From assembly GCA_027080135.1 (NCBI GenBank), contig JALWUJ010000157.1, forward strand, positions 4,550 through 37,531: 32,982 nt of DNA, given 5' to 3'. This DNA is from Flavobacteriaceae bacterium. Its GTDB lineage: Bacteria > Bacteroidota > Bacteroidia > Flavobacteriales > Flavobacteriaceae. Positions 24,680 to 32,982 of this stretch are shown in pieces. Made by a program: the position numbers and the translations under genes. The notes below the pieces were generated by a model, which ran no database searches, was not told where the DNA came from, and saw only the letters and a list, made by a program, of their open reading frames with translations. Each line of letters begins with the position of its first letter. The stretch's first letter is position 1.

Positions 24680-25234
24680 TTATTTTGCATTCATAAAAGG
24701 AACTTCAACTCTTACTTTGTCCCATCCTAAATGCATGGTAACCCCATTATTACCATTATTTGCTAACGCAATAGAAAACGCTTCTAAAGAATCATCAGCC
24801 ATTTTTACAGGAACTTTAATTCTAGCAACATCGTTTTTTTCGTTATAAAAATAGGCTCCCCAAGTGTTTAAATCTGAATTGATAATTATAGTCCATTCTT
24901 TTTCCCCAGGAATGGTGTAAAACGAATAAGAACCTGCCTTTAAAAGAGTGTCGCCAAATTTAAAATCTTTGTAAAGAACTAACTCGGCAGCTTCATTAGC
25001 ACCTGTTCTCCAAACTTTTCCATTGGGAGTTAGCTTGCTTAAAGATCTACCTTTAAGTTGAGGGCGACTGTAAATAATTTTCATTTCTTTATTAGCATCT
25101 TTATAGCTTGTTGGGTAAGAGGCAATGTCCAATGGGCTAACATCAAGGTCTTTAAATTCTTGTGCATTGGAGTTAATAGAAAGTACCATTAAAAGTGCAA
25201 AAACAAAAGTGGAAATTGTTGTTATTTTTTTCAT
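24680..25234 (-). CDS. DUF2911 family exported protein
   Basis: 184 residues with a signal peptide ending near SNAQ (24). The DUF2911 domain covers about 52-180: YSRPQLKGRSLSKLTPNGKVWRTGANEAAEL is followed by FGDTLLKAGSYSFYTIPGEKEWTIIINSDLNTWGAYFYNEKNDVARIKVPV in the expected order. The family is common in Bacteroidetes and its molecular function is unknown; a beta-rich periplasmic protein is expected. It stands alone, convergent with queE and divergent from gyrB, with a palindromic terminator behind it. Confidence 0.9.
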   Translation of the reverse strand: MKKITTISTFVFALLMVLSINSNAQEFKDLDVSPLDIASYPTSYKDANKEMKIIYSRPQLKGRSLSKLTPNGKVWRTGANEAAELVLYKDFKFGDTLLKAGSYSFYTIPGEKEWTIIINSDLNTWGAYFYNEKNDVARIKVPVKMADDSLEAFSIALANNGNNGVTMHLGWDKVRVEVPFMNAK

Positions 25235-25596
25235 AATTGATTGTTTTTAGATTGATGTTAAAAGTAACTTTTAAGAAAAGGAATTTTTAAAATGTTTTGT
25301 TAAATTTATTAAATATTTCTTTTGAATTGAAGTTGGTCATTGAAAACAAAAATCATTACAAAATAAAATAGTAGCGTTTTTTAGTCATTTTTTATTGTGA
25401 AAAAAATCAAAAAATTGTTTCAAATATCGATTTTAAAACACTTTTTTAAATTTCCTTTTTTTTAACATTAAAAAAAAATCAAAAATCAATTTTAAGATAG
25501 TTTAGAAGCGTTTTAAGCAACTTTTAAGAAATGAACAAATGTTGATAAATTACTATAAAACCTTTTAAAATGTTTAAAAAAGAACTTTGATAATTG
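25235..25596. other. Very A/T-rich gap between DUF2911 gene and gyrB
   Basis: No gene is visible in this gap. It is full of A and T tracts. A 13-base direct repeat (AACTTTTAAGAAA) occurs at 25266-25278 and 25519-25531, and AGCGTTTT occurs twice. No DnaA-box cluster or structured RNA was recognised. The gyrB promoter follows. Confidence 0.6.
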
Positions 25597-25604
25597 TATA
25601 TTTG
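25597..25604 (+). promoter_or_regulatory. gyrB -7 box
   Basis: TATATTTG fits TAnnTTTG, 67 bases before the ATG. A clear -33 TTG at 19-20 bases is missing. A GTTTG/CAAAC hairpin (25606-25623) starts right after the box. Confidence 0.55.
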
Positions 25605-25670
25605 AGTTTGATGAAAAACAAACATTAAACATTAAATTTTTTATAATAAAATTAATAAAGAAAATTTTAA

Positions 25671-27611
<1,941 letters not shown>

Positions 27612-27637
27612 CTATTAAGTTTTTTCGAAATTTTATT

Positions 27638-27681
27638 ATCAAGTCCGTTTCATATTTTTGTTAAACGGACTTGATGTTTTT
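27638..27681 (+). terminator. Intrinsic terminator after gyrB
   Basis: The 13-base arms ATCAAGTCCGTTT (27638-27650) and AAACGGACTTGAT (27663-27675) pair perfectly and are followed by GTTTTTAGG. Confidence 0.9.
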
Positions 27682-27716
27682 AGGCTTTTCATAACAAAAA
27701 ATAACATAGATAATCG

Positions 27717-27751
27717 TACTTTTGCAAAGGCTACCAAAAGGGTAGTTTTTT
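27717..27751 (+). promoter_or_regulatory. mdh -7 box and 5' hairpin
   Basis: TACTTTTG (27717-27724) fits TAnnTTTG. Directly after it CTACC (27731-27735) pairs with GGTAG (27741-27745) and a T6 run follows, so the mRNA would begin with a small terminator-like hairpin 35 bases before the ATG. No good -33 TTG is seen. Confidence 0.55.
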
Positions 27752-27785
27752 ATTAATTATTCATATAAATTAAATACCGAAAACA

Positions 27786-28712
27786 ATGAAAGTTACAGTT
27801 GTAGGAGCAGGTGCAGTAGGTGCAAGTTGTGCCGAATACATTGCTATTAAAAATTTTGCAAGTGAAGTAGTAATCTTGGATATTAAAGAAGGTTATGCCG
27901 AAGGAAAAGCTATGGATTTGATGCAAACAGCATCATTAAACGGCTTCGACACAAAAATAGTTGGGGTGACCAACGATTATTCAAAAACAGCTGGAAGTGA
28001 TATTGTGGTAATTACCAGTGGAATTCCTAGAAAACCAGGAATGACACGTGAAGAATTAATAGGAATTAATGCAGGAATTGTAAAAACAGTTTCGGCAAAT
28101 TTAATCGAACATTCTCCAAAAGCAATTATCATTGTAGTAAGTAATCCTATGGATACAATGACCTACTTAGTTCATAAAACAACGGGTTTGCCTAAAAATA
28201 GAATTATTGGAATGGGCGGAGCTTTGGACAGTGCTCGTTTTAAATACCGTTTGGCAGAAGCTTTAGGAGCTCCTATTAGCGATGTAGATGGAATGGTAAT
28301 TGGTGGACATAGCGATAAAGGAATGATTCCATTAACAAGAATGGCAACTCGTAATAGCGTTCCTGTAACAGAATACCTTTCAGAAGAAAGATTAACACGA
28401 GTAATGGAAGATACCAAAGTTGGTGGAGCAACCCTTACAAAACTTTTAGGTACTTCAGCATGGTATGCACCAGGAGCAGCAGTATCTGGATTGGTTCAAG
28501 CTATTGCCAACGACCAGAAAAAAATGTTCCCTTGTTCTACTTTATTAGAAGGAGAATACGGATTAAACGATATTTGTATAGGTGTTCCTGTGGTTTTAGG
28601 ACGTAACGGAATTGAAAAAATAATAGAATTAAACCTTACAGAAGCTGAAAAAGAACATATGTTAACAAGCTCTGAAGGAGTAAGAAAGACCAACGGATTG
28701 TTAGACGTTTAG
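27786..28712 (+). CDS. mdh: Malate dehydrogenase
   Basis: 308 residues, the LDH-like class of MDH found in Bacteroidetes. The NAD-binding loop is GAGAVGASCAEYIA near the N-terminus, the coenzyme acidic residue lies in VVILDIKEG, and the substrate-loop arginines in SGIPRKPGMTREEL. Further signatures are VVSNPMDTMTYL, the GMGGALDSARF segment with the Asp/Arg pair, and the catalytic His in MVIGGHSDKGMIPL. It oxidises malate to oxaloacetate with NAD in the TCA cycle. Monocistronic between terminators. Confidence 0.97.
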   Translation: MKVTVVGAGAVGASCAEYIAIKNFASEVVILDIKEGYAEGKAMDLMQTASLNGFDTKIVGVTNDYSKTAGSDIVVITSGIPRKPGMTREELIGINAGIVKTVSANLIEHSPKAIIIVVSNPMDTMTYLVHKTTGLPKNRIIGMGGALDSARFKYRLAEALGAPISDVDGMVIGGHSDKGMIPLTRMATRNSVPVTEYLSEERLTRVMEDTKVGGATLTKLLGTSAWYAPGAAVSGLVQAIANDQKKMFPCSTLLEGEYGLNDICIGVPVVLGRNGIEKIIELNLTEAEKEHMLTSSEGVRKTNGLLDV

Positions 28713-28742
28713 TCATCAATAAATTATTTTTAGATATTACAT

Positions 28743-28773
28743 AAAGACTGCAGAAATGCAGTCTTTATTTTTT
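28743..28773 (+). terminator. Intrinsic terminator after mdh
   Basis: AAAGACTGCA pairs perfectly with TGCAGTCTTT around GAAA, a stable tetraloop, followed by ATTTTTT. The end of the T-tract is also the first base of the -7 box of the next gene, so terminator and promoter are fused. Confidence 0.93.
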
Positions 28774-28780
28774 ATATTTG
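28773..28780 (+). promoter_or_regulatory. -7 box abutting the start of the SecD-P1-like gene
   Basis: TATATTTG fits TAnnTTTG exactly and ends four bases before the ATG at 28785. The corresponding -33 position falls inside the mdh terminator and is not TTG. A leaderless transcript is predicted. Confidence 0.5.
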
Positions 28781-28784
28781 GCGA

Positions 28785-29399
28785 ATGAAAGCAAAATGGC
28801 ATTTTAGTGCATTTATAATTATTCTTTCTCTTTTGGGGATTAGCATTCAACATGTTTCTGTTCCAAATCAAGAAATTGTTGTTCAATTTGCAAATGATAC
28901 AACCCCACTTGAAACTCAAAATACAATTGCAGCTGTAAAAAAGCAGTTACGGCATATAGGTGTTGAAAACATTAAAGTACATCAAAAAGAAAATAACAGT
29001 TTAAAAATTACCTACCATAGTACTATTGATGTAGCATCTATAAAGAAAATATTTTCTTCTGAAAATAAATTAGATATAGGTTTATCTATACCACAAAAGG
29101 GTAATAGTTCAGAAAAATCTCCTTCAAAAAAAGATTCGAATACCTTTCAATTATTAGTAAATAAAATTCAGAAAAACGACGGTTCTAATGGAGGTTTTAA
29201 TGGTTTAGCTTTAGAAATTAAACCCAAAACAGACCGTATTTTTATACCAGATTTGTTTTGTTCTTCGGTAATAATTACTCTACCAGAAAAAAAATATAAC
29301 GAAGAATTAGCTTATCTTACCTATAAGAAAGTTTTTATCTTTTTAAATAAATCTTCTCATAATATTCCCGAAGTAAGAGCAGGTCCTACTTCTATTTAA
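28785..29399 (+). CDS. Small membrane-anchored protein with SecD P1-like domain
   Basis: 204 residues, family not recognised. An N-terminal hydrophobic segment (8-22, SAFIIILSLLGISI) acts as anchor or uncleaved signal. Residues 47-101 match by eye the P1 region of the SecDF encoded next door (its residues 188-243): VKKQLRHIGVENIKV against LRKRIDKFGVTQPNI, and DVASIKKIFSSENKLDI against DVERVKKLLQSTAQLEF. This points to the same ferredoxin-like fold. A Lys/Ser-rich linker (104-118) and a second soluble part with PDLFCSSVIITLPEKKY follow. It lies 151 bases before secDF with its own promoter. A role beside the translocon is inference. Confidence 0.72.
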   Translation: MKAKWHFSAFIIILSLLGISIQHVSVPNQEIVVQFANDTTPLETQNTIAAVKKQLRHIGVENIKVHQKENNSLKITYHSTIDVASIKKIFSSENKLDIGLSIPQKGNSSEKSPSKKDSNTFQLLVNKIQKNDGSNGGFNGLALEIKPKTDRIFIPDLFCSSVIITLPEKKYNEELAYLTYKKVFIFLNKSSHNIPEVRAGPTSI

Positions 29400-29465
29400 T
29401 TTTCTCAAAGGCTTTCATTTTCAAATAAATATAGCCAAAACAAATTCATAATTTACTAATAAAAA

Positions 29466-29527
29466 TTGTCAGGTTATGTGGTAAATTTTATATTTGCCCT
29501 CCCAAAATATAAATAATTGGGATTTTA
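29466..29527 (+). promoter_or_regulatory. secDF promoter and 5' hairpin
   Basis: TTG (29466-29468), 20 bases, then TATATTTG (29489-29496): a full Bacteroidetes promoter. At the predicted start of transcription CCCAA (29501-29505) pairs with TTGGG (29517-29521), followed by ATTTTAATTT. The leader is about 50 bases. Confidence 0.72.
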
Positions 29528-29550
29528 ATTTGACCTAAAAAAAAATAAAA

Positions 29551-32500
29551 ATGCAAAACAAAGGACTAGTAACCATTTTTGCGGTATTGTTTGGTTTGGT
29601 AAGTTTATACCAACTATCATTTACATATATCGCAAACAATGTTGAAGACGACGCGAGAGCGTTTGCAAATGCAAAATATCCAGCAAGTGAACCTATTAAA
29701 AGAAATATTGCCGAATCTAGTTATTTAGATTCTATTGGTAATGTTCCTGTGATGTTAGGGATTGATTATAATACAGCAAAAGAAAAAGAACTTAACAAAG
29801 GACTCGATTTAAAAGGAGGGATTAACGTAATTCTTCAAGTTTCAGTAAAAGATATCTTAAAAGGATTGGCAAACAATACCAAAGATGCTGCTTTTAACCA
29901 GGCCTTAGATGATGCTTTTGTGCTTCAAAGAAAATCACAAGACACCTATTTAGAATCTTTTTTCAAAGCTTTTGAGGCTCTTCCAGGAGAAAACAATTTA
30001 GCCTCTCCAGATATTTTCTTCAATAAAAATTTAGAAGACGAAATCAATGGTTCTATGACCAATAAAGAGGTAAAACCTGTTATCGAAAGAAAAATTGATG
30101 AGTCTATAACTGCAGCATTTGAAGTTCTTAGAAAGCGTATTGATAAATTTGGTGTTACACAACCCAACATTCAACGTATTGGTAAATCGGCTAGAATTTT
30201 AGTTGAATTACCAGGAGCTAAAGATGTAGAACGTGTTAAAAAACTATTACAAAGTACAGCTCAATTAGAATTTTGGAGTGTTTATAAAATAGATGAGTTA
30301 CAAGGGTTTTTATTAGCTGCAGATAAAAAAATTGCTGAGTTAAACAAAGAAAATAAACCTGTTAAAGAAGAAACTACTGAAGTAACCAAAGATTCTACAG
30401 ATGCCGAAGGTAATATTGTTGATGACTTAATTGGTGGTGAAGATGTAAATGATACTGAAGCTCTAAAAGAAAGCCCAATTATTGGAAAAATGCTTTTCCC
30501 AGGACAACAAGGAAGACCAGAATTAGGAACTTTCAGATTAAAAGATACTGCTACAATCGATGCTTATTTACGTATGCCACAAGTAAGGTCTTTACTTCCT
30601 AATGAGCAACGTTATGCAAAATTTGTTTGGGGTATTGCTGAAGACAATAAAGAATTAGGTGAAGAAGTAATTACACTTTATGCTTTAAAAACAAATAGAG
30701 ACAATATACCACCTTTAGCTGGAGGAGTTGTTGTTGATGCAGTACAAACTTATGATCAATTAGGTAGAGTAGTAGTAAGTATGCAAATGAATGCAAGTGG
30801 TGCAAGAATTTGGGAAAAAATGACAGGTGAAGCTTATAACAACCAATCTCAAATTGCTGTTGTTTTAGACGATATTGTATATTCTGCTCCTGGTGTTACC
30901 AATGGAGCTATTGCGGGAGGAAGAAGTCAAATTTCAGGAGATTTTACCATTTTAGAAGGGCAGGATTTGGCTAACGTATTAAGAGCTGGTAAATTACCTG
31001 CTTCTGCAGAGATAATTCAAGGTGAGGTTGTAGGACCAACTTTAGGACAAGAAGCAATTGATTCAGGAATTTTCTCATTTACTTTAGCACTAATCTTTGT
31101 ATTAGTTTGGATGATTTTTTACTACGGAAAAGCTGGAGCTTTTGCAGATGTTGCTTTGGCGGTAAATATCTTATTTATTTTCGGAATCCTAGCAGGATTA
31201 GGAGCTGTTTTAACACTTCCTGGAATTGCAGGTATCATATTAACTATTGGTATGTCGGTAGATGCAAACGTACTTATTTTTGAGCGTATCAAAGAAGAAA
31301 TGGCAAAAGGTAAATCACAAAAAGATGCTATTAACGATGGATTTAGTAATGCGTTATCTTCAATTTTAGATGCAAATATTACAACAGGTCTTACTGGATT
31401 AATATTATTCTTTTTCGGTACAGGCCCAATTCAAGGATTTGCAACTACCTTATTAATAGGTATTGCTACTTCATTATTTACAGCAATTTTTATTACTAGA
31501 TTATTTATTGATGGCTATACAAAAAATGGAAAACCATTACCTTGTTCAACTACTTTAACAAAAAATATTCTTGTAAAAAACCATTTTGAATTTTTAAGAA
31601 AAAGAAAAGTTGCTTATGTGTTTTCAGGAATGTTAATCCTTGCTAGTTTAGGTTCGCTATTCACCTTAGGTCTTAATCAAGGAGTTGATTTTGTTGGAGG
31701 AAGAACCTACACAGTTCGTTTTGACAGAGATGTAGATGCCAATCATGTAAAAGAAGACATGGTTAAAATATTTGGTTCTGCAGAAGCAAAAACTTTTGGA
31801 GGTAATAACCAATTAAAGATTACAACAAAATATAAAGTGGATGAAACAGGTACTGAAATTGATGAAGAAATAGAACGTATGATGTTTGAAGGTTTAAAAC
31901 CTTACCTTCCTGATGGTTATACTTTGAGCCAATACAAAGATGATTACGAGCATAAAGTTGCTGGAAGAATGGAGTCTTATAAAGTAAGCCCAACCATTGC
32001 AGACGATATTAAACAAGCATCTTTCTGGGTGGTTTTAGGATCCTTAATTGTGGTGTTCCTTTATATACTATTCCGTTTTAGAAAATGGCAATTTAGTCTT
32101 GGAGCAGTAACAGCAGTATTTCACGATGTTATTATTGTGCTAGGTGTATTTTCATTAACTTATAGAATTATGCCTTTTGATATGGAAATAGACCAATCGT
32201 TTATCGCAGCGATATTAACCGTAATTGGTTACTCACTAAATGATACAGTGGTTGTGTTTGATAGAATACGTGAATACTTTAACGAGCACACTAGTTGGAA
32301 AATGCCAAAGATTATTGATGCAGCATTAAATAGTACATTAAGTAGAACCTTAAATACATCACTAACAACATTGATTGTGTTATTAGCAATGTTCTTTTTA
32401 GGTGCTGAATCTATTAAAGGATTAATCTTTGCCTTAATAGTAGGTGTTGTAGTTGGTACTTATTCATCATTATTTATTGCAACTCCTATTTTCTTTGATA

Positions 32501-32568
32501 CTGTTAAGAAAAAAGGAATAGACTTAACCGAAACAAAAGAGGAAATTGAAAAAGGAGCTGTAGTTTAA
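29551..32568 (+). CDS. secDF: Fused protein-export membrane protein SecDF
   Basis: 1005 residues with SecD and SecF fused, as usual in Bacteroidetes. SecD half: TM1 (6-28), LDLKGGINVIL (86-96), the P1 domain including 188-243, an acidic low-complexity insert at about 265-308 (EETTEV, DLIGGEDVND), then five TM helices with GMSVDANVLIFERIKEE. SecF half: TM near 640-660, LNQGVDFVGGRTYTV, a periplasmic domain, and helices with IGYSLNDTVVVFDRIREY and NTSLTTLIVLL. It uses proton motive force to pull exported proteins across SecYEG, which here would feed the many secreted and lipoprotein products of the window. Own promoter and terminator. Confidence 0.97.
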   Translation: MQNKGLVTIFAVLFGLVSLYQLSFTYIANNVEDDARAFANAKYPASEPIKRNIAESSYLDSIGNVPVMLGIDYNTAKEKELNKGLDLKGGINVILQVSVKDILKGLANNTKDAAFNQALDDAFVLQRKSQDTYLESFFKAFEALPGENNLASPDIFFNKNLEDEINGSMTNKEVKPVIERKIDESITAAFEVLRKRIDKFGVTQPNIQRIGKSARILVELPGAKDVERVKKLLQSTAQLEFWSVYKIDELQGFLLAADKKIAELNKENKPVKEETTEVTKDSTDAEGNIVDDLIGGEDVNDTEALKESPIIGKMLFPGQQGRPELGTFRLKDTATIDAYLRMPQVRSLLPNEQRYAKFVWGIAEDNKELGEEVITLYALKTNRDNIPPLAGGVVVDAVQTYDQLGRVVVSMQMNASGARIWEKMTGEAYNNQSQIAVVLDDIVYSAPGVTNGAIAGGRSQISGDFTILEGQDLANVLRAGKLPASAEIIQGEVVGPTLGQEAIDSGIFSFTLALIFVLVWMIFYYGKAGAFADVALAVNILFIFGILAGLGAVLTLPGIAGIILTIGMSVDANVLIFERIKEEMAKGKSQKDAINDGFSNALSSILDANITTGLTGLILFFFGTGPIQGFATTLLIGIATSLFTAIFITRLFIDGYTKNGKPLPCSTTLTKNILVKNHFEFLRKRKVAYVFSGMLILASLGSLFTLGLNQGVDFVGGRTYTVRFDRDVDANHVKEDMVKIFGSAEAKTFGGNNQLKITTKYKVDETGTEIDEEIERMMFEGLKPYLPDGYTLSQYKDDYEHKVAGRMESYKVSPTIADDIKQASFWVVLGSLIVVFLYILFRFRKWQFSLGAVTAVFHDVIIVLGVFSLTYRIMPFDMEIDQSFIAAILTVIGYSLNDTVVVFDRIREYFNEHTSWKMPKIIDAALNSTLSRTLNTSLTTLIVLLAMFFLGAESIKGLIFALIVGVVVGTYSSLFIATPIFFDTVKKKGIDLTETKEEIEKGAVV

Positions 32569-32593
32569 ATTTCTTTGTTCTATAATATTTAAT

Positions 32594-32628
32594 AACCATC
32601 TTTATTAAACTAAAGATGGTTTTTTTTT
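32594..32628 (+). terminator. Intrinsic terminator after secDF
   Basis: AACCATCTTT (32594-32603) pairs perfectly with AAAGATGGTT (32612-32621) and a run of T follows. The stretch between it and the next gene (to 32782) is A/T-rich without a recognisable feature. Confidence 0.93.
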
Positions 32629-32782
32629 GAATGAAGCTTTTGAAATATTATAATTAGTTGATTGAATGAAATTTCATCAATTTTTTATTAACATTACTTT
32701 ATAGTTGAAGACTAATTGAAGAACTTTGAATAATAAAATATTTGAATAAAGATTGTAACTCTTGTGATGCTATTTGAACAAT

Positions 32783-32817
32783 AAAAAATCGCCTAAAAAC
32801 ATATTCTCTAGACGATT
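32783..32817 (-). terminator. Terminator of the edge gene
   Basis: In minus-strand sense AATCGTCTA pairs with TAGGCGATT (one G-U pair) and runs into TTTTTTATTG. It lies about 40 bases after the stop of the T9SS cargo gene. Confidence 0.75.
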
Positions 32818-32854
32818 CTTATTAGCAATAAGTAATAATGTTATTAAGTTTCCT

Positions 32855-32982
32855 TTATCTTTTAAGGGTAAAATGCCCTTTAAATTCTTTTTTAGTATCG
32901 TTTTCAATATATTCAACTCTAAACCAATAGTCGCTAGAAGGCAGAGGGTTACCGTTGTAAGTTCCGTCCCAACCATCTTCTA
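32855..32982 (-). CDS. C-terminal end of a T9SS type B cargo protein (partial)
   Basis: Only the last 41 codons lie in the window; the gene continues beyond the right edge. The sequence reads EDGWDGTYNGNPLPSSDYWF, then RVEYIENDTKKEF, then KGHFTLKR and stop. This is the conserved ending of the gliding-motility-associated (type B) C-terminal sorting domain, with the W-D-G-x-Y-N-G, Y-W-F and G-H-F-x-L-x-R motifs. It targets large secreted proteins to the type IX secretion system for export across the outer membrane. Other open frames over the same bases do not give this pattern. Confidence 0.88.
   Translation of the reverse strand, partial: EDGWDGTYNGNPLPSSDYWFRVEYIENDTKKEFKGHFTLKR

Noticed and set aside
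25235-25670. Replication origin next to gyrB
   Set aside because: A/T-rich, but no cluster of TTATCCACA-like DnaA boxes and no dnaA or dnaN nearby.
32770-32976. Minus-strand open frame of 68 codons at the right end
   Set aside because: It overlaps the T9SS sorting-domain frame in another phase; only the latter gives a known conserved pattern.

Overview
The window comes from a low-GC Bacteroidetes chromosome, almost certainly Flavobacteriaceae. Several things point there: a fused SecDF, a TonB-dependent receptor with an STN domain next to a FecI/FecR pair, promoters of the TTG-N19/20-TAnnTTTG type, A/T-rich leaders without Shine-Dalgarno sequences, lipoproteins with acidic residues after the lipidated Cys, and a type B T9SS sorting tail at the right edge. 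No rRNA, tRNA, CRISPR array, transposase or phage gene was seen.

Left part (1-10.6 kb), accessory: a secreted protein with seven 69-residue FG-GAP-like repeats; a block of three small unrecognised genes lying between two nearly identical 38-bp direct repeats; then a cell-surface signalling cassette (ECF sigma factor, FecR anti-sigma factor, STN-type TonB-dependent receptor). Divergent from it are a large lipoprotein with four lipocalin-like repeats and a small lipoprotein carrying one such domain. I read sigma, anti-sigma, receptor and the two lipoproteins as one envelope system with an unknown ligand.

Middle part (10.6-16.2 kb), minus strand: an unrecognised exported protein, then a compact run transcribed in the order serine hydrolase, five-heme cytochrome lipoprotein, predicted outer-membrane beta-barrel, YDYQAD-repeat protein (DUF6150-like) and SAM methyltransferase. 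The surface-type lipoprotein signal of the cytochrome and the adjacent barrel suggest a possible redox link to the cell surface.

Right part (16.2-33 kb), mostly conserved genes: ffh, folD, an AI-2E family permease, a methyltransferase with a duplicated N-terminal domain, a lipoprotein, a HerA-like ATPase, queE, a DUF2911 protein, gyrB, mdh, a small protein that looks like a stand-alone SecD P1 domain, and secDF. The ffh-folD gap holds a heptamer tandem repeat and three related hairpins whose outer stems change in a compensatory way. Two genes appear leaderless, and gyrB, mdh and secDF each carry a small hairpin at the predicted 5' end of the mRNA. The window ends inside a minus-strand T9SS cargo gene.
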